Below are positions 21,515 through 32,746 of a DNA stretch of 64,000 nucleotides, piece after piece. Every line of letters starts with the position of its first letter. Position 1 is the stretch's first letter. Source of the stretch: Adiantum capillus-veneris. Taxonomy: Eukaryota > Streptophyta > Polypodiopsida > Polypodiales > Pteridaceae. A program made the position numbers and the translations under genes. The DNA is taken from contig CM043962.1 of assembly GCA_014529385.2 (NCBI GenBank), positions 53,587,905 through 53,651,904 on the forward strand, read 5' to 3'. The notes beneath the pieces were generated by a model. It ran no database searches. It was given only the letters and a program-made list of their open reading frames with translations, and had not been told where the DNA came from.

Positions 21515-22852
21515 TCCTTCCACCCCTCCTAGATGGCATACTCCGAGACGACTGCGTGCATGGGTTGAACAATCGTGTCTATGCATAGTAGTGATTGACT
21601 CTACCATGATATGAAGATTAATGCAATTCAAACCAATATGTTGTGAAAGAGCTGGATCTTGAGTAATTAACTCAAGGGTTTTCGATGTCGAGGTTTGTTG
21701 CTGATGTCTTCCAAAGAGAAAATCTTGTAGCTTGTATTCTCTCTGTTTAATTGTACCATCAGGATGCTTTAGCACACTGATTGCTTGAGCTGTTGGTAGC
21801 ACTTTTGACTGTTGTTGAGGTTTTTCTTGCCATTGGTAGCTTGGTCAGCTTGGTGCTGCATGGTTTGTTGGAGTCTTTTGAGACTTAACTCGCCATTGCT
21901 TGATTGGTTTGGCGGTTTGCGGAGAAGATAAGTTCTCCTTTTTCTTCCAACCCATTTCCATGTTAAGTTCCTTGCTTGGAGATGCCCGTTTCTCTGTGTT
22001 AACCCTTGGAGCCTTCTTTTGTTTTGTCGGTGAAGTTTTAGGCACCCAGATTTGAATCGGTCTATCCTTAAGCTGTACTTTTGGTTCCCAAATTTGCCTG
22101 ACTCCTTGCATGCTACATGTGGCATTTGATTGTCGAGGGGATGGAGAAGATTGACTACTTCGTGGTTTGGTCTGTTGATTGCTTCTTTTCCATTCTTCCT
22201 TGCTTGGTGCAATTGTAATAATGAGTTTCCCTCCTCTAGATGATTGCTTTAGTTGATTTGTATCCCAATCTGGGACTGCTTTGTATGTTCGCATCCAGGG
22301 AATTCCAAGAATCATCGTTTCATTCATGTGTACATCTAGCAAGCATACAAACTGATGGGGACATGAATATCCATGTACTATCATGCTGAAGCTGACTACT
22401 CCCAATGTTGGAGTTGGGTTCTTGTTGCATCCTTTGATTGTCGCTATTCCTGTCGTCAATGCTTGACTTGTGGCCTTCTTGTATGTGGAATAACTGACTG
22501 TATTTACTCTAGCTCATGTGTAGACCAAACCATTAGTGCTATGTTTGTTGAGCTGTACTTTGATGCGCATGTTAATCCCTTCTAACTAGTCATCATTTGT
22601 TGAAACTGCGTCTTTAGGTGATTCCCATTGTCGATCGTCTATTTCCAAAGTATTAATTGGAATCGGTATTTGTTGATTCTTGAGAGCAGATTTCCGCTTG
22701 AGTACCCAAAGCCTAGATTCCTCTTGGGCTTCATCAATAACCTGTTGTCGTTTGATCTTCCTTTGTTTGGCTGCATGCATTCTTTCTAGCAATTCATTGG
22801 TTAGTGAAAAATTGTATTTCTTTAAACGACATCCACTAATCCAATTAGCCAT
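21509..22852 (-). pseudogene. Gyp-A integrase C-terminus fused to a second retropepsin-like domain
   Basis: One frame from 22852: integrase end with NWISGCRLKK, TAG at 22586-22588, then the protease-like domain, whose catalytic Asp-Thr-Gly position reads Tyr-Thr-stop (22511-22522), and a MILGIPWM flap-type segment near 22300. The basic tail has the same Trp motifs as copy 1 (MQGVRQIWEPK, IQIWVPKTSP). A final frame 21802-21509 completes the tail. Fusion frame, spacing and tail match copy 1 although the two are well diverged, which argues that this layout belongs to the family and is not a local accident. Confidence 0.75.
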
Positions 22853-24232
22853 TGGTTCACCATATTGGGTGGATAACTTTATTGCTTCACTTGGAGATAC
22901 ATCTTCAATGATAAATGGCCTGTTTCCCTTTTTATTAAACTTGGGAATGTGCTGCTTAAGGATATAGACTAGAACTAAGTCCCCTTGTGATTAAGTGGGA
23001 ATCAAAAAATTATTTTTGTTTTCGCTTTTGTGCATAGATATGAGCCACAACACTTAGCCTTTGCTCGTCTAAATTTTCCAAATCTTCGAGTCTTTCTCAC
23101 AATTCATGTTCAGTCCACTCAAGATGATGTGCTACCCTTAGTGTCGGCAATAGAAATTCTATTGGAAGTATGGCATCAAGACTATAAACAAGGTTAAAGG
23201 ATGTAGCATTTAGAGTCGTTTTGAATGAAACTCGATAAGCCCATAGAGAAGCATGGAGATTCATTTCCCAGTCTGTCCATCCTGAACTAACTACTTTATT
23301 TAGCACCTAGCTAAGAATTTTATTCGTATGCTCAGCTTGTCCGTTTGCTTGTGGGTGATAGGGAGCTGATTTGTTATGGATGACCATAAACTCATTAAGC
23401 AAATACTCTATTACCTCATTAAGGAAATGAGTTTCCTTATCACTGACAATCTCTATTGGTATTCCATATCTCGTGAATACATACTCATATAAGAATGCAA
23501 CAGTGGTTCTAGCATCATTCTTTTGAGTTGCTTTAGCCTCGGCCCACTTGGTCAAATAGTTCGTAGCTACAATGACATATTGAGCTTGGGTTCTATAAGC
23601 AGGTGGTTGTATTGGTCCAACAAAATCTATACCCCATTTTGCGAAAGCTCTAGTCCCCCATCATTGGTCTTAAGGGCATGCTATCTACTCGTGTTGGCAT
23701 TTTTTCTCGTTGACAAGCATCACACCTTAGAACATATTCTTTACAATCTGCAAAAAGTGTTGGCCACCATATGCCTACCATCAATATTTCTCTTGCAGTG
23801 GTCTCACTAGAAAAGTGACCTCCAGCTAATCCAGCATGTGTTTGTTTTATAATTGGAATATACTCATTTTCATTTGCACAAAGACGCAAATGTTGATCTT
23901 TACCTCTCCGATACAATTGTTTCCCAATAAGAGCATAGTCTCTTGCTTTCGTTTCAATTGCTCTTTGATGGCGTTTACTCATATCCTCAGGAAATGTTTG
24001 GCTTGATAAGTACGTAACCAGATAATTACTCCACTTAGGAATAGGTGACATTTGAAACAATGTTACATGAGGTATGGGTGTTTGTTTTTGACATTGAGGG
24101 CAATCCTTTACAAAAGATCGAACATCTCTCCTCATAGTCGGCCAAAATACTCCAAGTCTCAAGATTTGTTTGATAGTTTGGTCTTCCGCAAAGTGAAGTC
24201 CTACTATGGTAATATGCGCTTGACTTAGGTAC
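22853..24232 (-). pseudogene. Gyp-A integrase with duplicated H2C2 module
   Basis: First H2C2 about 24215-24110 (AHITIVGLHF ... CPQCQKQ). Next a linker with SKRHQRAIETKARDYALIGK and QLYRRGKDQHLRLC, then a second H2C2 about 23830-23700 (THAGLAGGHFS ... CDACQREKM). The core follows: FVGPI with the first Asp (about 23626), VSDKETHF with the second, and GQAEHTNK with the Glu (about 23335), so the catalytic triad is present. The end region LWAYRVSFKTTLN lies in 23306-23097. At least two frameshifts and several stops break it. Confidence 0.85.
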
Positions 24233-24993
24233 TATTCTTTTTCTCCAGGATTAATGCATAAGAGAAATATCCCGTCCCAATTTCTTTTGTATAGCCTCCC
24301 AGCTAGTAATTGATACATAGACGATTGCTCAATTAATCCGATTGTGAAAGGGAGTAATATTTGTGAGTCCACTTGAGCTATTGTCATTAATGACACAATG
24401 TTTTCAGACCATCTAGGTATCATTTCTACGGAGAACAAATAGGCATCTGGTAGATCATTGTCTACCCCTTTAGGTGATTCCCTTGAAACAATCCTTGACA
24501 AATGATCTGCTCGTTGATGTGTAGTGACTTTTTTTACAACCATAGTGAGATCAAATTCAAGGAGAATGATGAACCATCTCACTATTCTCCCTGTGCTGCA
24601 TGGCTTCTTGACCAAATACAACAAGTCTTGGTGGTCCACAAAGAACACAAACTTGTTGGCTAATAGGTAATGTTCATACTTTTTAACGGCATAGATCATT
24701 CCTAGTCTTTATCTTTTGATGGTGATGTAATTCTTTTCTGCCATGTTCACTTGTCGGCTAGCATATGAAATAGGAAAGTCAATTTTCCCATCTCCTGGTT
24801 GAGCTAGTATACAACCGACAACAAAATTCGAAGCATCTACATGTACGTGGAATATCTTATCCCAATTTGGTGGTTTCAATATTGGAGCTGAGGTGAGAAA
24901 TTTCTTAAGCTTCATGAAGGATTCTTCACACGCATCCATCCATTCAAAGTGCGTAATCAAGCTATACATGGGTTTTGCAATGATAGCATACAT
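24232..24993 (-). pseudogene. Gyp-A RNase H
   Basis: Frames 24993-24709 and 24699-24232, in phase. FHVHVDASNFVVGCILAQPG gives the first catalytic Asp, SYASRQVNMAEKNY the region of the Glu, and FVFFVDHQDLLYLV the next Asp. The frame ends with RADHLSRI and runs on into the linker before the first H2C2. Confidence 0.85.
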
Positions 24994-24999
24994 GTAGAT

Positions 25000-25619
25000 G
25001 AACCGTCACTAATATCCACAATTCCCCATGAAGGCTTGTACCCCCTTGACCGTTGTTGGTATAGGCAAATCAGCAATGACATGGATCTTCTCAATGTCAG
25101 TAGCTATGTCATTTTTAGACACTATATGTCCAAGAATTTTTCATGTCTACCCATTAATGTGCAATTTTCAAGATTTAAGAAAATCCTATAAAGTCTACAT
25201 TTTTCGAATACCTTTTTGAGGTGTCCAAAAGGTTCAGCCTCGATTGATGAATGCACACATAGATCGTCCATATATACTTCTAAGAATTTCCTAAGATATT
25301 CTTTAAATGCATGGCTCATCAACCTTTGAAACGTGGCTGGAGAATTAGTTAACCCAAACCGCATAATCCGGTAGGCAAATATACCCCATTTTGTTGCAAA
25401 AGCAGTTTTGTGCTGATCTTTTGGGTCAACCAAAAGTTGATTGTATCCCAAAAATCCGTCTAAGAAGCTGTAAGCTTCTTTTCCTGCAACTCGTTCTAAA
25501 ACATGCTCAGTTATTGGAAGAGGAAAGTTGTCTCTAATAATAGCTGCATTCACCCTTTTGAGATTAACACACACTCGTAGTTTTCCATTCTTCTTGAGTA
25601 CTACCACAATTGGAGACAC
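25000..25619 (-). pseudogene. Gyp-A reverse transcriptase
   Basis: SPIVVVLKKNGKLRVCVNLK opens the domain. SFLDGFLGYNQ has the palm Asp, FGLTNSPATFQRLM follows, and YMDD lies at about 25265-25276. The thumb side is broken by a frameshift near 25130. It matches copy 1 RT closely. Confidence 0.9.
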
Positions 25620-25862
25620 CCAATTTGTGTGTTCAATTTCGTAAATAAATTCGGCGTCCTTTAGTTTTTCAATCTCTTATTTTATCTTCCTGGCAAATGT
25701 TCCGTTATACATGTATGATCTTTGTCTACTTGGTTTCGCATCATCTCTCATGGGTATGGTACGTTTATAGATTTCTGGATCAATACCCTTGAGATCCTTT
25801 TAAGACCAAGTGAAGATATCCCGGTATTCCTTTAATAAGCTAAGCAAGAGCTTTTCTTCTTC

Positions 25863-27000
25863 TTATGTTAGGTCATTCACAATGTAAGCAGGTTTAGGCT
25901 CTTCTCCTTGTTCAACCAAGTCTATCTTTTTAGTGTTTTCAGGTCCTTTATAAGACTCGCCATGTTTTCGTAGTTCCCTAGCAGGTTGTTCAACTAAAAT
26001 TTTCCGATCTTGGAGAGTATACTTTTTGTAATGGGATGGAACATGCATTACATCCTTACCATCCTCTTCCGTGGTTTCCATTTCGGTTGTGTATATCTCT
26101 TTTAGAGCTTTTTTCAACTCTTGATATTTCTTTTTCCACTCGACTCTGGTCATGAGTGGTTTCTTATCTTGTGCTTTTTCTTGAGTATCCTTCCTTATTT
26201 TTCTCAATGTTTGAGATATTTTTGAGTTTTTGTTTGAAGAATATCTACCAGTTATTTTGTCCTTGACACAATCATTAGCATCTATCTGCATTAGGAATTG
26301 TGTTTTACTGGAGACTGATGGCATAGGTCGTGTTTTCACAATTCCAGTGTCTCTCTTTCATCTATACCACTTTTGTCTTCTTGATTTTTGGTTTGGAAAG
26401 TCCATAAACGTTTCCTCCCCTCCTTTTAAGAGTAACTTAGCTCTCGTATGCTCTTTCTCTGACCCTGAATCTTCTGAGGTAGATGAGTGTTCATCTAACT
26501 CATTAGTTGCATCGTAATAGAGGTCTGAAAAGACCTGTTGAGCTTTCATTAAGTCCTTAGGTTCCTCATCTTCATTTTCAATGTTGAGGATTGAAATCAT
26601 TTAGATGGGAATTATGGCATAGCCATCCTCATTACAAAGTTGAGTAGGCATAGATGTATTCACACATACATCCATTGTTGCTAAAATTTGAGTCCACTCG
26701 AATGGCTCAAACAAATGCTCTCGAAAGGGTCCAGGTACGTAGGCTTTGTCTGTGCAGTCCCTTTCTAGGATACATTCTTCTCGTCTTAAGCTTCCGTTTT
26801 TTGAGGCTCCACACATCCAAATAGGAGTGTCTTTGTTTAACCAGGATGGGAGTTTAGTTTCAGTCAAAGAGACTGAATCAAACTCTTGGATGGGTGTTTT
26901 CAAGACATCTCTATAAGTGGGATCTTTTAGATTTACTCTTGTTATAGATTCCACTTGCTTCAAGTATAGATAGTTGTTTCCCTAATCTTGGATAAGTTGT
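25863..27000 (-). pseudogene. Gyp-A pol linker upstream of RT
   Basis: Three in-phase frames (26963-26601, 26600-26358, 26339-25863). The first still belongs to the end of the protease region. The last has VPSHYKKYTLQDRK and GPENTKKIDLVE, shared with copy 1. All are in the same phase as the protease and as RT, so the original polyprotein was continuous here. Confidence 0.7.
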
Positions 27001-27416
27001 ACCTTTTGCATGAAAGGTCTTCCCAATATGATTTCATAGTTGAGTTTTCTCCCAAAGTCTACTATGGCAAAAGTGTATTGATATTGAATTCCACAAGAAT
27101 TAACTATCACTTTTTCAAGTAGCCCTAAGGGTCTCTCAATGTGTTTGTCAGTCAACTACAATTTCATTTGAGTTTGTCTAATGGCTAGTTGTCCCCAGGA
27201 TTCCCATACTGCTTTAGTGGATATGGCTATGCCAAATCCACTATCCAGTATTGCCAAGGTTTCAATGTCATTATATTTCACTTGGAGGGTGGTGTTTCCT
27301 TCTTTCCCTTCATAATATTCTCCAACTTTGCTCATAGGAACTGATCGAATCTCATTGTTTTCCATTTCATTTTTCAAATTTTCCAAATTCTTTGAGATTA
27401 ACCTCATTATCGCCAC
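27001..27416 (-). pseudogene. Gyp-A upstream (canonical) aspartic protease
   Basis: LAILDSGFGIAISTKAVW carries the catalytic Asp-Ser-Gly (27237-27245). About 80 residues later the conserved INYEIILGRPFM-type segment is visible in phase near 27020-27060. This is the protease expected between gag and RT, and it shows that the protease-like domain behind the integrase is a second one. Confidence 0.8.
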
Positions 27417-28450
27417 CTTCTCTAGGGTTTTCTATAAATCATTCCATAAGTATGGTCTGAGTTTTAACAGTTCTCCCAAGGTAAGAGTGCATTGGATGGG
27501 TGTAGACATGATTGAATGAATGTTGTCTACTTCTAGGGTCTGTTCAGCTCTTTTTACTTGAGTGGTCTTGCACACGATGGATTCATCTTCATTATCTCCC
27601 AAGTAAGAAGGTAATGTTTTTAATGTCAATGATTTTGACATTCCTGAAGCTTCTGATCCGCAGTCCCTGTACAAGGATTGTAGATCCATGTGCATATCAG
27701 AAGGTAGGTTATCCAACCAGACTTCCTCTATAGGAGCTGACTTCAGAGTTAGGCTCCCATCATTGATCTGTCTTACTTTTTCCCATTAGTGTCCTGGCCA
27801 GTCTTCCTCTACGAATGGAATTCCGTTTAAGGCATCTTCGCTGTCAGGCACTATGAGCTCTGATTCGTTTGTTTCAAGGTGGGGTTCTGCCACCACATCA
27901 TATTTTTCTTTCATTTCTTTTACCACAAGCTCTTCAGGGTTTGCAATAAATTCAAGTTTGGGCTTTTGTTTTTCCAACATTTCTTACGTGATTCTTACCA
28001 GATTTTGATAAGCTTCTAGCTTATCTGCTTCCATGTCTGGAGATGGACAGTTTTTCCATTTGTTTTTCATGTTTTGGCTTGCTTTAAGTCCTGCTTGGTA
28101 GGCTTTCAAGGCTGCATTAATAGGCTCAAAATTTTTTCCAACCAGAATGGATCCTCCAGATTTCACGGTTGTTTCCTTGAATTCTCTGCCAGTTTCTTTC
28201 AACTTGTCCTAGACTAGCTTCTTTGCTTTCTCCTCGGTTTCAACCCGTTGTTTTTGTTTTCTCATCTCATATCTTTTGCTTCTGCTCCTTTTGATTCTTT
28301 GAGAAGGAAATTTCGTGTTCTCCGAATCATCAGAGGAGTTGTGTTTCTTTTTCTTTGCCTGGGCTCTACTGATTACCTTGATTGGAACAATCGGTTCACT
28401 CTCTAATGAGCTACTAGCATCACTTGGACTACGTTTATTACGGTTTTACT
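27417..28450 (-). pseudogene. Gyp-A gag-protease linker
   Basis: In-phase frames 28202-27984, 27980-27786 and 27716-27432, acidic and without catalytic motifs, ending CTLTLGELLKLRPYLW just before the protease, a phrase typical of the gag-protease junction in plant gypsy elements. Three stops interrupt it but the phase is kept from 28202 to the RT. Confidence 0.55.
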
Positions 28451-30607
28451 CTTGTTCAAAGGATTTTTAGGACAATCTTCCAAAAAGTGTCCTCCTTTTT
28501 TGCAACACTGTATACAATAGGCTTCAATTGGTTTGAGGTTTTTGTCAGGCTCTGGACATTTGTTTTTCCAATGGTCAACCGCACCACAGTTATGACAGTT
28601 TCATGTTCTTTGCTTCATCATGGGTCTTCCCATGGGAGGTTTGACACCTTGACTAGATACATAATACATTGGTGCTAGATCTGGTGGAGCATAAGTCATG
28701 GTTTCTTCCATTGGTGGTGGATGTGTATTATACCAATCTCCTTCTACCATTACTGTAGATGGACTAGGCTCTACATAGGGTGTAATAGGCACTAATGCTT
28801 GTTCATCTATTACTCCTTCAGAGTGCATGTACTTTACAGGCACTGCATTATGTCCTAGATATGGAGGTTGTTGACCCAACAGAGGTTGAGGTCTTTCCAT
28901 ACCCATTGGTGGTCTTTGAGCTTGGGCCATATTAGGCTGATATCTGTACATGGGTTGTCCTTGTGGCCTCATGGGCACCTACTGAACATTCCCATCATGG
29001 TCTAAAGTAGCACTCATGGGTCTCATGGTTGGTCCATTTACCCTCGATTGCACACCATTTTTGTGGCCTAATTGGTTGTCCCTATGGAGGTATCCCTTGT
29101 ACTGGTCCCGTCATATGTGTTATTTGCATGTTTTTCATCATGTTGTTCATCCTTTTTAGCATATCTTCTATGGATGAGAGTGGTGCTGCAGCAGCCATTC
29201 CCACTTGTGCTAGTTTACTGGATGTTGTCTTCTCACTTTGGTTATCCTTACGGACATCTTTCTCGTTGAAAATCTCGCAATTGTCTCCTAGGTCAATAGC
29301 ATCAGACACACACGCTCCTAGGGTTGTATGATTTTTACTATAGAGGATAGCATGAGGTTCTTTGTTTAGCAATCCCTCCAGAAATAAAGATACAAGTTGT
29401 TCTTTTGGAGGTATCTCCATCTTTGGGCATCCGACAATGTATTGTTTCATTCGAGTTGCACAATCCCTAACAGACTCACCATGTTTCTGTTTAAATTTGT
29501 AGATTTGAGCTACCGTATTATGTTTGATCCCCGCTTTGGAACAAGCAGCTACAAATCCTTGAGCTAATGTGTTCAAGTCCATGATTGACCTTGGTGGAAT
29601 GTTTTGGAACCATGTCAATGCTTTTCCTTCTAATGTCATTCCAAACCCCTTGAATTGAGTATGGAAATCGAATATACGCTCTACTCTTAGCAATTGCTTA
29701 AAGCTTGCTAAGTGGTCATATGGATCCCTGATCAGCTGTATTTTTTGACCCATTTCTGAAAATCACCTGATCTGACGCGTTTGTTTGGTTCAACTCCAGG
29801 TCTTCTAGGAGTTGGTCCTATTCTGAGTCCTTCAAACCAGTCTGCTAGAAATAGTGACTCATGTAGCCCTAGATTGGCCTTAGCGTCACCCGGCTTTCTA
29901 CGTGATGAGGTGGTTTTTGGTTTCTTCACATTACTCTCAGATGATCTCTCACGGTGTTCATCTCTTGGAATTGTTTCTGGTCCTTGCCCCAATATCCAAT
30001 CCCGTATGGAATACCCTTGATATTTGGTTTGTTCTACCTCCTCAGGAGTCATCATAACAAAGTTGTTGTTATAACAATCCCTAAACAGATAGGTTGGTAG
30101 TTCTGTTGATCCTTTATTTTTGATCTTGAAGATATAGATGATCTTTATGGCCGTTAATTGTCCTGGGTTGTCATGAGAAGTCCACAAGAGACCTTTTATG
30201 TTTCTATCTTTCTAACAGTAGACTTTGATCCTAGGATTATCCGTACTAAGCCATTTCAAGGGCTTCAAGTCCACTTGATCATATCTCTCAAATTCTAAGG
30301 TTGGTGGTCCTTCTTTTGCTAACATATCTGGGATTATGGTGTTTACTTCTAACCCCCATTTGTCTATCACGTCACGGTTTTCGACTTGTAAATACTGAGT
30401 TCCATTTTGATCCATGTATATTTTTCCTTGTTTGTTTTCCCCAACCTCTTCTTCGAACTCAATACCATGGTCATCAATGCGAATAGCATACTCCTCGTTA
30501 GGGTCCAAGTAAACCTGGGCTCCATGATGGGTAGTCTTGTAAAAAGATAGTATATGCTTATAGCGTACTGTCATTCCGGTTTCTGAGTCAGTCGAGTAAG
30601 AAGACAT
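28451..30607 (-). pseudogene. Gyp-A gag
   Basis: The start at 30607 (MSSYSTDSETGMTVRYKHIL) is the first Met after the leader. 30187-29732 continues in phase. The frame 29753-29082 is the capsid (PYDHLASFKQLLRVERIF, TLEGKALTWFQNIP, RDCATRMKQYIVGCP). A Pro/Met-rich segment follows (28978-28601), then a zinc knuckle CHNCGAVDHWKNKC (CX2CX4HX4C) and a second Cys/His cluster CIQCCKKGGHFLEDC near 28480-28600. Frameshifts lie near 29745 and 28600. It packages RNA and forms the particle in functional relatives. Confidence 0.8.
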
Positions 30608-32722
30608 TTCGGATGTTGAATCTGAAAAAGTGTCTGAGACTTCTTGAGGGATTGTGTGGAAGGAATTGCATTGATTCGCACTTTCTTTGGTAGGTACTCT
30701 TTTGGAGGTTTATATGCCTTGATTTCCTAGTACACGACCAGCTCTAAGGTTCATATAGACTTTTGAAGCCCTGGATAGAGTACTCACCTTTGGATTGACT
30801 TGTCGTCAATTTCCACTTGATTCAATCGCAACTTTCTGTCAAGCGACTGATTCCTTGTTTGCAACCTGATTCTTGTACAAACTCGATCAAGTTAGCTATT
30901 CTTCTATAGAGACAATAGAGTTTTTGCTAATCATGGTTGGTCTCTGTGTATCACTTCAAATCAAGCTATGACAGTCAAAATTTGACTTTCAAATTCGACT
31001 TTAGCAAAAATCAAAGGTTTGATCTGCAACCTGAAAACTAAGTGTACATGTATCAATTTTGATTCGATTGAACCCAAAATTACCCTGTGGCCTTATATTA
31101 TGTTGGTCTATCATTGTATAAGTTCAAAAGCCAAAAATGATGTCTCTGGATAGCCGAAGTAAATAATCGCGATTATTTACTTTTGTTAGTTTTTTGCACT
31201 TTTTTGATTGGTTTGGCAAGTATACAACTTGTAAAAGTCTCTGGACATGTTTCAACAAGTTTGGACAAAATTTGATCAAGTTTATCAACTGTTTGGTGTC
31301 CACTGACTCTGATTTCAAGAATCTCGCTTAAGTCTCACTTTTGGGATCCCAATTTCACCAAAATGGATTTGTGAGGTCTACTTGATATGCTTAACCTTGT
31401 GTGTACTCAAATTTGCAAAATCATCAAGTTTTGAAGCAGATGTAAATAATCGTGATTATTTACTCCAGCTATATTTTTGCAAGTTTTTGCCCCAACTTTG
31501 ATATTGATCTGCTAAGCACCCTTAGTGAAGGTTACTAGCCAATTTTAATCAAGTTTGGACAATTTTTGGTCAACTGGTCATCAATTCTCTGTCCGCAAAC
31601 TAACTTTGCAATTTTAGTGACAATTTTTAATCCAATGATCCAAATCTTACCAAATTTGGTTTGTGGGCTTATTACAACATGGTGAGACTAGTTGTATGGA
31701 GACTTGGTCAAAAAGGTTGAAAAATAGGACAGATGTAAATAATCGCAATTATTTACTTCGGACAAATTTTTATAAATTTTTGGTCAATTGAGCATTACAC
31801 ATGTTTATCACATCAACATAAGCCTATGAATCCAATTTCAACAAGTTTGGATAAATTTTTCCCCAATTTATACTCAAGATTCAAAAGTCAATAAAAACTT
31901 TACTTTTTACCCAGTTTTTTGCCAGTTCAGTGATCCAAATCTCTTGGATCTTTACAAAAGTTGTTTGTACACATGCAAGAAGTCAATGGTATGAACCTTG
32001 GCCAATTTAGAGTAGAAAGTTAATAATCGTGATTATTAACTTTAGGCTTGAAATAAACACTTTTTTGCAATTTTTGCAAAGACAGTCTTTATATGAGCTA
32101 TTTTAAGCCTATGAATCAAGTCACAACTTAATTTGGTCTAAAATGTCAAGAAAAAGTAAATAATCTGAGTTTTGGTCAACTCTTGAATTTTTTTACCTCG
32201 AAGTGACTTTGAGCTTACCAATTGGTTCAGACAACTCTTAGGCTTACTCTCTAGTTGAATTGAGTGGATTCGAGTCTTCTCGAGCTATTTCTAGCTGTAG
32301 ACCTAAAATTTTGCAACTTCCAATAACAACTCACACTTGATTCTTTCAGAGAGAGCAATGTTCTGAAATCCACATTGGATCCTACTTACCCTACTCCTAG
32401 ATTCTCATGCAATGGGGTTGTGGAAAGTGTCCACAAACACTCGTTTTCTTGTGTTTTTTATGTTTTTGAGATCCTTGATCTTAAGACTTGTCTCGTCTAC
32501 CAATCATTCTCCAAATCCTAATCTAAATCTACAGTCCTACAATCCTACAATCCTAAAGGCACTCAGCAAGTAAGATTACTTCCAAGCTACCTCTACACAG
32601 CAAAAGACGACAATCTTAAGCTATGCGGTTTGTAAAAGAAAGTTTTGGACTCTAGGCGAACCTAGAGGAAGTTAATGGGCAAATACACAGACGCTCGTAT
32701 TTTTCCCTAGTTTAGGTCTCTT
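30608..32722 (-). other. Gyp-A 5' leader
   Basis: About 2.1 kb between PBS and gag with no credible ORF. It holds four dyad repeats at 31157, 31442, 31735 and 32016 plus a half-site at 32153, embedded in degenerate repeats with recurring phrases such as 'caacaagtttgga' and 'tttggtcaa'. Long structured leaders occur in large plant gypsy elements. No promoter is claimed. Confidence 0.65.
31157..32043. repeat. Four palindromes in the Gyp-A 5' leader
   Basis: 31157-31182 is a perfect 26-bp palindrome with arm AAGTAAATAATCG. 31442-31463, 31735-31756 and 32016-32043 are near-perfect versions. Start-to-start distances are about 285, 293 and 281 bp, and the intervening sequence is itself loosely repeated. 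Confidence 0.9.
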
Positions 32723-32742
32723 CGATCCCGACAACGGTACCA
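32723..32742 (-). other. Gyp-A primer-binding site (tRNA-Asp-like)
   Basis: Minus strand TGGTACCGTTGTCGGGATCG, four bases from the 5' LTR. It closely resembles the tRNA-Asp PBS known from Athila-type elements, which begins TGGCGCCGTTGCCGGGGA, with a few substitutions and one missing G. Confidence 0.75.
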
Positions 32743-32746
32743 AATA

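Noticed and set aside
22586-28202. In-frame stops in Gyp-A removed by RNA editing
   Set aside because: Stop-removing editing is known from plant organelles, not from nuclear retrotransposons; ordinary decay (some C-to-T type changes) explains them.
19491-32043. CRISPR array
   Set aside because: The dyads recur at ~290 bp in a plant retrotransposon, with no short direct repeats and spacers and no cas genes.
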